The notes: generated by a model from the sequence alone, not told the origin. A stretch of DNA of 56,387 nucleotides from an uncultured Eubacteriaceae bacterium (GCA_903789635.1 CAIFEY010000016.1:1-56387); one strand, 5' to 3'; numbered from the stretch's first letter, positions 26,179-35,613 are shown. Translations and numbers: made by a program.

Positions 26179-26961
26179 ATGCAGAAAGACACCAAAAAAG
26201 AAGACAATCAGGAAAGCAGATACATATTAAGCTCCGTGGACAACGCGCTGTCCATCATGAACCTGTTCTTTGACTACGAAGAACTGAGCACTGCCGAAAT
26301 CGCCAAGCTGATCGGCGTCAGCCGCAGTACGGCGTTTCGATTCATGGTGACGCTGGAAAACCGCGGCTTTGTCAGCAAGACCGAATACGGGAAATACCGG
26401 CTCGGCCTGAATCTGTTCTCGCTCGGAATGCTGGCATACAACCGAATGGAGCTCGTGTCCATGGTTCACCCGTACCTGTCCAAGATGGCCGAGGAATCCG
26501 GGGAGACCTGCCACCTCTCCATCCTGGACGACGGCATCCATGTCATGTTCATCGACCGCGCGCTCGGCTCATCCTGCCTGAGGATGGACACCGCACCGGG
26601 ATACCGCCAGTTCGCCCACTGCACGGCCACCGGGAAGGCTATCCTGGCCTTCCAGTCCGACCAGGTCGTCAACCAGTATCTGAAGAAGACGACCTTCAAA
26701 CCGCGCACGCCGAATTCCATCAAGGACGCGCAGGAGCTTCTGCAGGTGATCGACCAGATCAAGCTGGACGGGTACGCCTGCGACAACGAGGAGGCCGAAC
26801 GCGGCCTGACCTGCTTCGCGAAGCCGCTCCTGGACTCCTCCGGGCACGCATATGCGGCGATCAGCATCTCCGGCCCGACGACCAGAATGTCCACCGATAA
26901 GGAGATCCATCTGCAGCACCTGACCGACACCATCGAAAGCATCAACAGCCTGTCGTTCTGA
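26179..26961 (+). CDS. IclR-family transcriptional regulator
   Basis: The 260-aa protein has an N-terminal winged helix-turn-helix (LSTAEIAKLIGVSRSTAFRFMVTLENRGFV, residues ~36-65) and an IclR effector domain (YLSKMAEESGETCHLSILDDG, CTATGKAILAF, GYACDNEEAERGLTCFAKPL). IclR proteins control catabolic operons in response to small organic acids. It is divergent from the por operon. Shared sequence at its own promoter, the por promoter and the MFS promoter suggests that it governs both operons and itself. GAGAGG precedes the ATG. Confidence 0.92.
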   Translation: MQKDTKKEDNQESRYILSSVDNALSIMNLFFDYEELSTAEIAKLIGVSRSTAFRFMVTLENRGFVSKTEYGKYRLGLNLFSLGMLAYNRMELVSMVHPYLSKMAEESGETCHLSILDDGIHVMFIDRALGSSCLRMDTAPGYRQFAHCTATGKAILAFQSDQVVNQYLKKTTFKPRTPNSIKDAQELLQVIDQIKLDGYACDNEEAERGLTCFAKPLLDSSGHAYAAISISGPTTRMSTDKEIHLQHLTDTIESINSLSF

Positions 26962-27064
26962 TCCGCTGCCAGGGCGTATCGTCACCCGGGGCCGTTCATG
27001 CTGCACGAATTTCATTGAATTTCATCGAGTTTCATTATAGATTTGCATTTCATTTAAGATTTAA

Positions 27065-27104
27065 AGAGACCGCGGAGAAGGAATCAGCCTTTTCCGCGGT
27101 CTCT
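27065..27104. terminator. Bidirectional hairpin between iclR and the C-N hydrolase
   Basis: A perfect 12-bp stem, AGAGACCGCGGA/TCCGCGGTCTCT, lies between the convergent genes ending at 26961 and 27219. Confidence 0.75.
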
Positions 27105-27218
27105 ATTTATATGAAAGCAGCTAATTATGGATTAGAAAGCAGTCTATTATGGATCACATCAATTCAGTTGTTCACTTGGCCAATGGCTGATTTTGCCGCG
27201 GATGAAGCGGCCTGCAGC

Positions 27219-28145
27219 CTAGTTCTTCCCCCAGAAGTCGGTCTCCTTCGCCTTTTGGAACCAGCGAATATAGTTGTCCGGTTTCCAGTCCGCCTTCTCG
27301 ACGCCGCCGTCCCACTGCCAGGTGAGGAAGACTTTGTCTACATCGGACAGGTCGGCCGTGCCGACGATCAGTCCGCTCTCCTCCGCACCCGGTGCGAGGA
27401 ACTCCTGTCCTGCATAGTAGTGCACTTCTACGCCGTGCTGCGACGGTCCGGCAATGCTGGATCCTCCCATGAACCACGACCCCTCGACGTCCGGACCGCA
27501 AAGGTTAGCGGTTGCCACGAACATCGCGTTGTTTGCGACAGCGTATTTAATGCTGAGGTTGCCGAAATAGCCGCCAGGTCCGCCGCTCTCCGCAGAGGAG
27601 ATGGCCGTACAGTTCACGAACAGCCTCGCACCCATAGCGCGTGCGCACCTTGTAATCTCTGGGAAACAGTAGAAGTCGTAGCAAATGCCGACCCCGATCG
27701 GTCCCCACGGCGTATCGAACAGAAACGGATCTGAGCCATGGTCCGCCCAGAGATTCTCGTTATACGGAAGATGGATCTTCCTGGCCGTTCCGATGATTCC
27801 GTCCGGTCCGACGACGGCAACCGCGTTGTACACCTTCGACGGATCCTCCTTATCCCGCTCCGGCAGACCGAAAAGAATATACATCCCGTACTTCTTCGCC
27901 GCCTCTGCGACCGCATTGGAAGACTCGCCCGGCACAGTCTCCGCAAGCTTCCTATGCATCCTCTCCTCGCGCTCATCCTGCGCCTCCACATCGTATCCGG
28001 ACAAAGACGTCTCCGGGAACGCCAGCAGCTGCACACCCTGCTTGCCGGCAATATCCGCGTACTCCAGGATCCGTTTCAGATTTGCCGCCTTATCGCCCCA
28101 CTTCGGCGAAAAGTTGACCGTCCCAATGTTGATAATGTCTTTCAT
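27219..28145 (-). CDS. C-N hydrolase (amidase/carbamoylase branch)
   Basis: The 308-aa protein has the triad Glu45 (FPETSLSGYD), Lys123 (RKIHLPYNE) and Cys155 (GICYDFYCFPE). The CYDxxFPE context fits amidases, omega-amidases or N-carbamoyl hydrolases rather than true nitrilases. It therefore probably removes ammonia from an amide, possibly downstream of the nitrilase step or on a parallel substrate. The start at 28145 is supported by GGAGG 7 bp upstream. It follows the MFS gene by about 54 bp in one operon driven by the twin IclR promoter. Confidence 0.85.
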   Translation of the reverse strand: MKDIINIGTVNFSPKWGDKAANLKRILEYADIAGKQGVQLLAFPETSLSGYDVEAQDEREERMHRKLAETVPGESSNAVAEAAKKYGMYILFGLPERDKEDPSKVYNAVAVVGPDGIIGTARKIHLPYNENLWADHGSDPFLFDTPWGPIGVGICYDFYCFPEITRCARAMGARLFVNCTAISSAESGGPGGYFGNLSIKYAVANNAMFVATANLCGPDVEGSWFMGGSSIAGPSQHGVEVHYYAGQEFLAPGAEESGLIVGTADLSDVDKVFLTWQWDGGVEKADWKPDNYIRWFQKAKETDFWGKN

Positions 28146-28199
28146 CTCAAACCTCCTCAGATTACCTAATAAGAAAACCATTACAGTTATATCAACCAA

Positions 28200-29399
28200 T
28201 TATTTTAAATCTTTATTCACGATTATGGCCGCAGCGCCGACCAGCACGATCGGAATCATGCAGAAAAAGCTGATATTCCATCCAAACTTGTCGAGCAGTG
28301 TGCCAAAGACAATCGTGCTCAGGAACGCACCAAGCCACATTGCGGTGTTAAGTGCTGCACTTCCCATCGCAGCCTCTTTCGCCTCAGAAACCAATGCGAC
28401 TGCCGTGAAGCTAAGGCCGGCTTCCGCCATGGCCACTACGCCATAGATAATCGTAAGCAGCAGATATGATCTGCTCGTAAACATCGGGATAACCGCGATT
28501 ACCACGGCAAAGGCAGTCATGTTCAACGCCAGCGGTTTCTTGATGGATCCAACTTTGTCCGCGATAACGCCGCCAAGAATTCCAACAGGGATTCCAATCA
28601 GGCTGGAAATACTTGTGAGTGACCCCGCCTTCGTTGCCGTGATTCCGCCAACCTCCGTGAAATAGGTCGGGAGGTAATTGAAGATGCCCATATGCGCTGT
28701 CATGAAAGTGAAGAAACAGAGACAGACTAGCATAATCGACTTATTTCCAACTACTTTTCCGAAGGAAACCCTCTCTCCATCATTCCCTGTGTCCTCTGCG
28801 CTCACATCAGCGGTTCTGCCGTCGATGCCTCTCACAACGATAATCCAGAGCACCATCGCTACCAGGGCAAAGGCCGTACTGATCCACCAGAAATTCTGCC
28901 ATCTGCTGTTCTCGGCTACGATTGGCGCGATATTCAGGGCAAAAGTCTGACCGAATGCCATGTAACACATGAGTATTCCCATCGCCGATCCGGTGTTCCT
29001 CCCCGCATAGACACGGGCAATCACTGCCGGTCCAATAGTACCGATAAACATCATTCCGATTCCTTCAATAAATCTGCTGATGAACAGAACGGCATAGGTG
29101 GTCGAAACCGCTCCCAGCGCGGAGCCCGCAACCATCATAATTAGGGAAAACAACCCGGTCTTAAAGAATCCATATTTCGTTGTCAATACGCCCATTGGTA
29201 TCGAGAGCAGTATTCCCGAAAATGTAAATATCGAGATCAGCAGCCCAGACAGAGTCCCATCGGTAATATTGAGATCGTCAGTAATATTGATCAATATAGG
29301 AGCGACCTTGTTCATGCATATCGCACCAGCCATCATTGAAAGCAGCATCACCACAAGAATGACTGCCGGTGCTTTCGCAGTATTCGACTTAATTTCCAT
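28200..29399 (-). CDS. MFS transporter
   Basis: The 399-aa protein has twelve predicted membrane segments and MFS-type features: the loop-2 region SIPMGVLTTKYGFFKTG and the loop-8 region GILGGVIADKVGSIKK. The N-terminal half resembles nitrate/cyanate or sugar-acid type carriers, but the substrate cannot be read. GGAGG stands 4-5 bp before the ATG. It is the first gene of a two-gene operon with the amidase-type C-N hydrolase, so it probably imports the compound whose amide or nitrile group is hydrolysed. Confidence 0.88.
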   Translation of the reverse strand: MEIKSNTAKAPAVILVVMLLSMMAGAICMNKVAPILINITDDLNITDGTLSGLLISIFTFSGILLSIPMGVLTTKYGFFKTGLFSLIMMVAGSALGAVSTTYAVLFISRFIEGIGMMFIGTIGPAVIARVYAGRNTGSAMGILMCYMAFGQTFALNIAPIVAENSRWQNFWWISTAFALVAMVLWIIVVRGIDGRTADVSAEDTGNDGERVSFGKVVGNKSIMLVCLCFFTFMTAHMGIFNYLPTYFTEVGGITATKAGSLTSISSLIGIPVGILGGVIADKVGSIKKPLALNMTAFAVVIAVIPMFTSRSYLLLTIIYGVVAMAEAGLSFTAVALVSEAKEAAMGSAALNTAMWLGAFLSTIVFGTLLDKFGWNISFFCMIPIVLVGAAAIIVNKDLK

Positions 29400-29523
29400 C
29401 TTTCCTCCTTTTTCAATAATTCATTATTACATTGCCAAAGCGCGCCTTCTTCTTGATGTATATACAACATTATTAACCGTATATTAAATCATATGTTTTA
29501 CTATAATAACTTTATCTGTTTAG

Positions 29524-29552
29524 AATATACATCAGTAGTGTATCTATGTCAA
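29524..29552 (-). promoter_or_regulatory. Sigma-A promoter of the MFS/amidase operon (twin of por promoter)
   Basis: On the minus strand TTGACA (29552-29547), 17 bp, TATATT (29529-29524). Across about 85 bp (29471-29556) only around eight positions differ from the por promoter copy at 25921-26005, and the stretch after the -10 box is conserved too. Confidence 0.8.
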
Positions 29553-30464
29553 TCCAAAAAGTAAAATATTAACAAAACACAATCAATACTGACAATAAAT
29601 AAGGACCGGCGATCCACCAGGCTTCTCAACGATCTCCTTCCGCGGCCGCTCACCGGCGGCTGTCATTTCACCATCCACCGACGATGACCGCTGTATCCAG
29701 TACACATAGATTATTTCTATGGGAAAACCCTCCCTGGGCCTTTCGGGCTCTCAATTGTTCAGCAGGGTCCCAATTCTTGATTTATTACATAACCAGTTTT
29801 ACAAATTTCAGTAATGCGCATTATTCTGTTCATTGGTGGGACTTTTTCGGCGTCAGAAAACGGATGAAGCCGTCTGACAATTCATAATGGATCACATGCG
29901 ACAGGAACATGCTCCGGCAGTGATTCGAAAGTTGCCCGAAGTGCCCTGCACACGTCCGCAGCGATGAATGAAAATTTAAATTAACTTTGTATTTACACTT
30001 TAAATATAATAATCGGACCGCTACGCAGGATATTTTGCCTGAAAAAGTCGCGAACAGGAAGTGGATTTCAGGGATCGTAATAAATTACAACAGCAGTAAA
30101 CTTATAATGCATCGCAGCCCTTTGAAATTGTTATACAGGAACACCGTTTTTACGCTATTGTGGAACCCCGCAGAACGCGTTCCACTAAAATGAGGAAACC
30201 CTGCTCCTGCTGAAAAACATACTGCATACAATGCCTATTTTTCACCCGTTTTCGTAAATTCCCCCTCCGCCGCCGCTCTTCTCTTCAAGGCGACAAATGA
30301 TCCGATCTATGCCAGTCAGTGGCGGCGCAAAAACAACATTTTCATCATCGCCCCATCGCCAGTATTCGTAAAACAATTGAATTTCAATCATGCGAAGAAG
30401 AATCCAGTATACACCCACCCTGTTTCTTTCTCTCGTCATTATTATTCCAGCAATTCCAACATCT

Positions 30465-30487
30465 ATCGCCTATCGCAAATAGGCGAT
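30465..30487. repeat. Dispersed palindrome, copy 1
   Basis: ATCGCCTAT and ATAGGCGAT arms flank a 5-nt loop. The same 23-mer occurs at 45956-45978, with similar flanks (TTCAnAAnACTCCA) after it, and a degenerate copy lies at 45801-45820. Confidence 0.6.
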
Positions 30488-30561
30488 TCATAATACTCCA
30501 TTTATTAAATCCACCATCATATCATTTCATATCGTTTTACATTGTTTCGCTGGCCACAAAC

Positions 30562-30605
30562 GAAAAAGAGCCGCGCCGAAACATCCCTCGTTTCGGCGCG
30601 GCTCT
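30562..30605 (-). terminator. Intrinsic terminator of the transketolase operon
   Basis: On the minus strand AGAGCCGCGCCGAAAC pairs with GTTTCGGCGCGGCTCT, followed by a T5 tract. Confidence 0.85.
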
Positions 30606-30749
30606 ACCAATCACACAGTTCCCCCGTCTCCCGGGTTCGCCGTTTTATTCATTTCTATCGCTTCGTCGGCGTCCACCGTTCATTTCAGATACGTCCATCG
30701 CCAATTTGCTGCGGCGCGTCCGCCGCCGGCTTGCTGCCAGTTCGATGTC

Positions 30750-31679
30750 TTAGAACAGCCCCCTCACCGCAGCCACGATGTCCGCGGAGGTCATGCCGTA
30801 CTTCTCGAGCAGCTCGTCCGGCTCGCCGGATTCGCCGAAGGTGTCGTGCTGGCCGACCATGGCGATCCTGCACGGGCACTTCAGTGCGGTCGTCTCTGCG
30901 ACTGCGGCGCCGAGTCCTCCGATGACGGAGTGCTCCTCGGCGGTGACGATCTTGCCCGTCTCCTCGGCGGCCTTGAGGATGATCTCCTCGTCGAGCGGCT
31001 TCAGCGTGTGGATGTCGATGACGCGGGCGTCGATGCCCTCCTCGGCGAGCTGGTTGGCCGCGTCCATTGCCGCGGAAACCATGATGCCGTTCGCGATGAT
31101 CGCGACGTCGTTACCGGATCTGAACTGGTTGCCCTTGCCCAGGACGAGGTCGTCGTCCTCGCCGTAGAAGACCGGAACCGATGCGCGTCCAAGGCGGACG
31201 TATGCAGGGCCGTCCATCTCTACGACCTGCTTCAGGAGTTTTTTGGCGCTGACTGCGTCGCATGGGCTGACGACCGTCATGCCCGGGATCGTGCGCATCA
31301 GTGCGAGGTCCTCGAATGTCTGGTGGCTCGCGCCGTCCGGACCGACCGTGATTCCCGCGTGTGTCGCGCAGACCTTGACGTTTGCTGCCGTGTAGCCGAT
31401 GGAGTTGCGGATGATCTCAAACGCTCTTCCAGCCGCGAACATCGCGAACGTGGAGGCGCAGACCGTCTTTCCGGACAGTGCCAGTCCTGCGGCAACGCCC
31501 ATCATATTCTGCTCAGCAATTCCCATATCGAAGAAGCGGTCCGGATACGCCTTGGCGAATCCGTTCGTCTTTGTCGACGCGGACAGGTCCGCATCCAGGA
31601 CGACCAGGTTCGGATTTACCTTGCCCTCTTCAACCAGGAATTCTCCGTAAGCGGCTCTTGTTGCGATTTTATCTGCCAT
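30750..31679 (-). CDS. Transketolase, C-terminal (pyrimidine) subunit
   Basis: The ~309-aa protein starts at 31679 (MADKIATRAAYGEFL), with GGGAGG nine bases upstream; its ATG overlaps the partner's TAA by one base. DADLSASTKTNGFAKAYPDRFFDMGIAEQNM and the C-terminal transketolase domain (IDIHTLKPLDEEIILKAAEETGKIVTAEEH) are family hallmarks. Together with the N-terminal subunit it transfers two-carbon units in the pentose phosphate pathway. The split two-subunit form is common in anaerobic Firmicutes and Archaea. Confidence 0.93.
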   Translation of the reverse strand: MADKIATRAAYGEFLVEEGKVNPNLVVLDADLSASTKTNGFAKAYPDRFFDMGIAEQNMMGVAAGLALSGKTVCASTFAMFAAGRAFEIIRNSIGYTAANVKVCATHAGITVGPDGASHQTFEDLALMRTIPGMTVVSPCDAVSAKKLLKQVVEMDGPAYVRLGRASVPVFYGEDDDLVLGKGNQFRSGNDVAIIANGIMVSAAMDAANQLAEEGIDARVIDIHTLKPLDEEIILKAAEETGKIVTAEEHSVIGGLGAAVAETTALKCPCRIAMVGQHDTFGESGEPDELLEKYGMTSADIVAAVRGLF

Positions 31680-32506
31680 TACCATGTACCTCCCAGCTGT
31701 TTGACTGCTTCCATTGCTTCCTCTTCATTCGGCGCCTTGCCGTGCCATCCGGCCTGATCCTCCATGAAGTCGACGCCCTTGCCCTTTACGGTGTGCGCGA
31801 CGATCACGGTCGGCTTGTCGGTGCATGCCTTGGCGTCGTCGATAGCCTTGAAAATCTGTGTGAAGTCGTGGCCGTCGATCTCGAGCGTATTCCAGCCGAA
31901 GGCCGCGAATTTATCGGTAATCGGAGCTACCGTCATGACGTCCTCGTTGCGTCCGTCGATCTGCAGGTTGTTCCAGTCTACGAACGCCGTCAGGTTGTTC
32001 AGCTTGTAGTGTCCCGCGGACATCGCTGCCTCCCAGACGATTCCCTCCTGCAGCTCGCCGTCTCCAAGCAGGGCGTAGACTCTGGCACTGCTGTTGTCCA
32101 GCTTTCCCGCGAGCGCCATGCCGACACTTGCCGAGAATCCCTGTCCCAGCGAACCCGTGGACATCTCGATTCCCGGTACCTTATGCATGTTCGCATGTCC
32201 CTGGAAGTTACTTCCCAGGTGACGCAGAGACATCATGTCTTCCACCGGATAATATCCTCTCTCGCCCAGCGCCGCGTACTGCGCCGGAACGGCATGTCCC
32301 TTAGACAGAACGAACTTGTCTCTTCCCTCCATCTTCGGATTCTTCGGGTCGATGTTCATCTCACCGAAATACAGCGCGGTGATGATATCCGCAGCGGAAA
32401 GGGACCCGCCCGGGTGACCGGAACCGGCGTGATAAACTGCTTTGATCACGTCGACTCTGATCTTAGAGGCAATTCCCTCATAATACTCATTGTCTTTTCT
32501 CTTCAT
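31679..32506 (-). CDS. Transketolase, N-terminal (TPP diphosphate) subunit
   Basis: The 275-aa protein has SGHPGGSLSAADIITALYF, the TPP-binding segment GDGELQEGIVWEAAMSAGHYKLNNL, and HTVKGKGVDFMED. It supplies the Mg-diphosphate-binding half of the transketolase active site. It is translationally coupled to the C-terminal subunit through a TAATG junction. A promoter (TTGCAA, 16 bp, TATAAT) lies at 32555-32582. Confidence 0.93.
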   Translation of the reverse strand: MKRKDNEYYEGIASKIRVDVIKAVYHAGSGHPGGSLSAADIITALYFGEMNIDPKNPKMEGRDKFVLSKGHAVPAQYAALGERGYYPVEDMMSLRHLGSNFQGHANMHKVPGIEMSTGSLGQGFSASVGMALAGKLDNSSARVYALLGDGELQEGIVWEAAMSAGHYKLNNLTAFVDWNNLQIDGRNEDVMTVAPITDKFAAFGWNTLEIDGHDFTQIFKAIDDAKACTDKPTVIVAHTVKGKGVDFMEDQAGWHGKAPNEEEAMEAVKQLGGTW

Positions 32507-32554
32507 GATGGTTCTCTCCTGATCTTCTGTACAATTGAAAAACTCAACGCATCT

Positions 32555-32582
32555 ATTATATACGATTTCCGGTGCATTGCAA
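32555..32582 (-). promoter_or_regulatory. Candidate promoter of the transketolase operon
   Basis: On the minus strand TTGCAA (32582-32577), a 16-bp spacer, and TATAAT (32560-32555), about 50 bp upstream of the start at 32506. Confidence 0.55.
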
Positions 32583-32586
32583 TCTT

Positions 32587-33537
32587 TTACAGGCTCTCTC
32601 CGGAATTCCCGCCGTTATCCGAACGCTCAAAGTGACGCAGCGCGTACGGCAGTGACTCAGCGATGTCGGTGGCGATCAGGCCGCGCTCGCCTTTGTCCTC
32701 CCTCGCGATGTCGCCGGCCAGGCCGTGCACGTAGACGCCCGCGCATGCGGCCTCCCGCGGGTCCATGCCCTGCCCGAGGAACGACGTGATGACTCCGGTC
32801 AAAACATCCCCGGACCCCGCCGTTGCCATTCCTGGATTGCCGGTCGGATTCATGCAGAGCTCCACAGCCTCGCCCTCAGGACCCGGCGCGTACCTCGCGA
32901 CCAGCGTCCCGGAGCCCTTCAGCACGACGATCCTGCCGTAATCCCTGACCAGGTCGAACGCCATTTCCCTGCGGTCCGACGGAGCCGTCGCGCCCTCCCT
33001 CGTCTCGAGCATCCGCCTCGCCTCGCCAGGGTGCGGGGTCATGACGATTTCGCCTGCGTAGGCAGCAGCGATGTTCCTGAGGTCCTCGTCAGCAGACAAA
33101 AGATTAAGGCCGTCCGCATCCAGCACGAGCGGCGCCTGAGCCGACAGCAGCACGGTCTTCATGCGGCGCCTCGCCCCGGCGGACGTCCCCATCCCAGGGC
33201 CAAAAGCGATCGCATCGTACGCAATCGCTGATGCACTGCGGCCGCGGCCTCCGTCCATCACCGCACATGCCTCATCCCACTCGACCGTGATCGCCTCCGG
33301 CACAAGCGTCTGAACAATCGGGAAATTCGCCCGCGGCGTGCACACGTAAACCAGACCCGAACCCGCGCGCAGCGCCGCCCTGGCCGCGAGCACCGCCGCG
33401 CCCGGCATCCCGTTGCCGCCGGCGATGATCAGCACGTGGCCGCACTGCCCCTTATGCATGCTTTCCGGACGGCGCGTGATCAGCTTCTGCACGTCCTCTT
33501 CCGTGATCTTATCCGGTTCATTCATCTGTACGAACAT
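32587..33537 (-). CDS. nnrD: ADP-dependent NAD(P)H-hydrate dehydratase
   Basis: The 316-aa protein is the YjeF C-terminal-type kinase fold: KGQCGHVLIIAGGNGMPGAA, MTPHPGEARRML, and NPGMATAGSGDVLTGVI. NnrD repairs damaged NADHX/NADPHX using ADP. It lacks the epimerase (NnrE) half often fused to it, so the epimerase must lie elsewhere. GGGGG lies 7 bp before the ATG at 33537; a second Met four codons in is also possible. Confidence 0.9.
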   Translation of the reverse strand: MFVQMNEPDKITEEDVQKLITRRPESMHKGQCGHVLIIAGGNGMPGAAVLAARAALRAGSGLVYVCTPRANFPIVQTLVPEAITVEWDEACAVMDGGRGRSASAIAYDAIAFGPGMGTSAGARRRMKTVLLSAQAPLVLDADGLNLLSADEDLRNIAAAYAGEIVMTPHPGEARRMLETREGATAPSDRREMAFDLVRDYGRIVVLKGSGTLVARYAPGPEGEAVELCMNPTGNPGMATAGSGDVLTGVITSFLGQGMDPREAACAGVYVHGLAGDIAREDKGERGLIATDIAESLPYALRHFERSDNGGNSGESL

Positions 33538-33795
33538 GTTAAATCCCCCTTTAGTCGACTTCTCTGCCTGTTATTTTTTCCATTAAATCCTGAATCGATG
33601 TTAACTGGCATTACTACTATTATATTATTACTTATTTTATTGTTTTACTATTGCGAGTATTACCCTGCCCGCTGCACAGGGCAGCAGCCCGCGTTCGGCG
33701 CCGGGCCGGTGTGGGTTTTGTCCACTGATTTGTCCACTTATAAGAATCCCGGGCGCCCGCGCCTGACGGCGGCGGGACTGCCCGGAATCTGCATT

Positions 33796-34140
33796 TTAAT
33801 TAGTCAGAGCCTTGAACAGGATGATCAGTCCGACCGCGACGACGGCGATCAGGACGTTCCCCCATGCGGACCATCCCGACTTCAAGTCTCCCTTTATTTC
33901 GTTTTTCTTCTCCTTGTCGGAGAGCTCGTCCCAGTTGTCCGGTTCCTCGCCGGGGAGGACGTATTCCGATGCCTTCGGCATGCTCCGCTTGACCTCGGGT
34001 TCCTGCACCGGCTTTTCTTCCCGAATCTCCTTCACGCTCTGCTCGTATTCCCTCAGGAGCTGTTCCCTGCGGGCGTCCCTTAAGGACTCGGGCGGGCGGG
34101 ATTCCCGGTTCTCGTCTTCTTTATTTATTGGTTCACTCAT
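33796..34140 (-). CDS. Small tail-anchored membrane protein in the mgtE operon
   Basis: The 114-aa protein is highly charged and probably disordered for about 90 residues (SEPINKEDENRESRPPESL...). It ends in a single C-terminal membrane helix (NVLIAVVAVGLIILFKAL), so it should be inserted tail-first with the charged part in the cytoplasm. It starts 21 bp after the mgtE stop, with GGAG upstream, so it is co-transcribed with the magnesium transporter. I do not recognise the family; an accessory role in MgtE function or placement is conceivable. Confidence 0.65.
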   Translation of the reverse strand: MSEPINKEDENRESRPPESLRDARREQLLREYEQSVKEIREEKPVQEPEVKRSMPKASEYVLPGEEPDNWDELSDKEKKNEIKGDLKSGWSAWGNVLIAVVAVGLIILFKALTN

Positions 34141-34161
34141 TAATTCTCGCTCCAGTCGTTG

Positions 34162-35568
34162 CTACATCTGCAGCACAGCCGCAGCAAGTGCAAAGTACAC
34201 CAGCAGCGCAGCCGCATCGGATATGGAAGTGATGGCCGGATTCGCGACCAGCGCAGGGTCCACGCGGACCTTCTTCACGATCAGCGGGGTCATGCTTCCG
34301 ATCACCTTCGCAATGACGGTGATGAGCAGCATCGCACCGCAGACGGTCAGCGCCATGGTCATGCTCTCCCGGTCTAAGAGGAAGACGCGGGCGAAGTTCA
34401 CCACGCTCAGTATCACGCCGAGCAGCAGTCCGACGCGCAGCTCCTTCCACAGGACCTTGGTCCAGTCCTCCGTCTCGACCTCGTCGGTCGCCAGGCCTCG
34501 GATGACCAGCGACGCCGCCTGGGATCCGCAGTTTCCGCCGGTTCCCATCAAAAGCGGGATGTAGGTCACGAGCTGAATCGCGGAGGAAAGCATGTTGTCG
34601 TTGTGATTGATGATGATTCCGGTCAGAATATAGACGACGCTCAGGATCAGGAGCCACGGCAGGCGGTTCTTGGCGTGCTGCCAGACGGTCAGATCCATGT
34701 AGCCCTTCTTCGCGTCCTCGAAGTCGATGACTCCGTTCATTCGCTCGATATCCTCGGTCGCCTCGTCTTCCATGACGTCCAGGATATCATCAACGGTGAT
34801 GATGCCGACGAGTCGGTCGTCTTTGTCGACAACCGGCATCGCGATGTAGCCGTATTTCTTAAAGTCGTCGGAAACCTCCTCCTGGTCCGCGTCGACGTTC
34901 TCGCTGACGACATCCGTATGCATGATGTCCAGGATCTTGGTGTCCTCATCGGAGAGAACGATCGTGCTCAGGGAGACGACGCCGGTCAGGCGCCACGACC
35001 CGTCGCGCACGTAGCAGGTGTAGATCGTTTCCGCATCCGTCCCGAAGTTGCGGATATGCTCCAGCGACTCCTTCACCGTCCAGTCCTTCTTGACGCTGAC
35101 GTATTCGGGCGTCATCAGGCTTCCGGCGGTGTTGTCCGGATAGTTTAAAAAGGTATTGATCTGCTTTCTCTCGGAAGCAGGGGTTTTCTCCAGGATTCGG
35201 GTGACGAGATTGGCCGGCATTTCCTCCAGAATATCAATCTTATCATCGAAGTCCAGTTCGTTAACAATAAAGGAAGTCTCTTTTTCCGTGACCTCGCTGA
35301 CGATGTCCATCTGGTCCTCCGGAGAGAGCTCCGCAAAAACATCAACCGACACGTCCTTAGGCAGCAGACGAAACAGAACGACCGTCATCCTAAGGCCTGC
35401 GTCGTCGGAAATGTCTTCGAGAAGGTCCGCAATATCCGCCGGATTGAACTTCAGCAGTAAATCCCTTGCGCGGAAATACTGCTTGTCCTCCAGCAGCTCC
35501 AGGAGGTCTCCCAAGGTTTCATCATACAGCTGGTCTCTGTCCAGTGTATTGTCCATTGGTATCCACAC
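34162..35568 (-). CDS. mgtE: Magnesium transporter MgtE
   Basis: The 468-aa protein has the MgtE_N superhelical domain (LLLKFNPADIADLLEDI...LLPKDVSVDVFAELSPEDQMDIV), two CBS domains (about 135-260), and a five-helix transmembrane domain with a GTGGNCGSQAASLVIRGLA pore segment. MgtE is a gated Mg2+ channel/transporter whose cytosolic domains sense Mg2+. The start is either GTG at 35568 (GGAG 7 bp upstream) or ATG at 35556. A leader peptide gene and attenuator-like hairpin precede it, and a tail-anchored protein follows. Confidence 0.93.
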   Translation of the reverse strand: MWIPMDNTLDRDQLYDETLGDLLELLEDKQYFRARDLLLKFNPADIADLLEDISDDAGLRMTVVLFRLLPKDVSVDVFAELSPEDQMDIVSEVTEKETSFIVNELDFDDKIDILEEMPANLVTRILEKTPASERKQINTFLNYPDNTAGSLMTPEYVSVKKDWTVKESLEHIRNFGTDAETIYTCYVRDGSWRLTGVVSLSTIVLSDEDTKILDIMHTDVVSENVDADQEEVSDDFKKYGYIAMPVVDKDDRLVGIITVDDILDVMEDEATEDIERMNGVIDFEDAKKGYMDLTVWQHAKNRLPWLLILSVVYILTGIIINHNDNMLSSAIQLVTYIPLLMGTGGNCGSQAASLVIRGLATDEVETEDWTKVLWKELRVGLLLGVILSVVNFARVFLLDRESMTMALTVCGAMLLITVIAKVIGSMTPLIVKKVRVDPALVANPAITSISDAAALLVYFALAAAVLQM

Positions 35569-35613
35569 ATCCTTTCTCCACTCCGTTCAGAGCAGGCGAG
35601 GCGTTGGACACCG

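Larger units (their letters stand above)
29400..30749. other. Gene-free region upstream of the MFS operon
   Basis: About 1.35 kb without a supported gene; no good ribosome binding site precedes any open frame. It holds the twin promoter (29524-29552), a dispersed palindrome (30465-30487) and the transketolase terminator (30562-30605). The rest is AT-rich sequence in which I see nothing definite. Confidence 0.6.
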
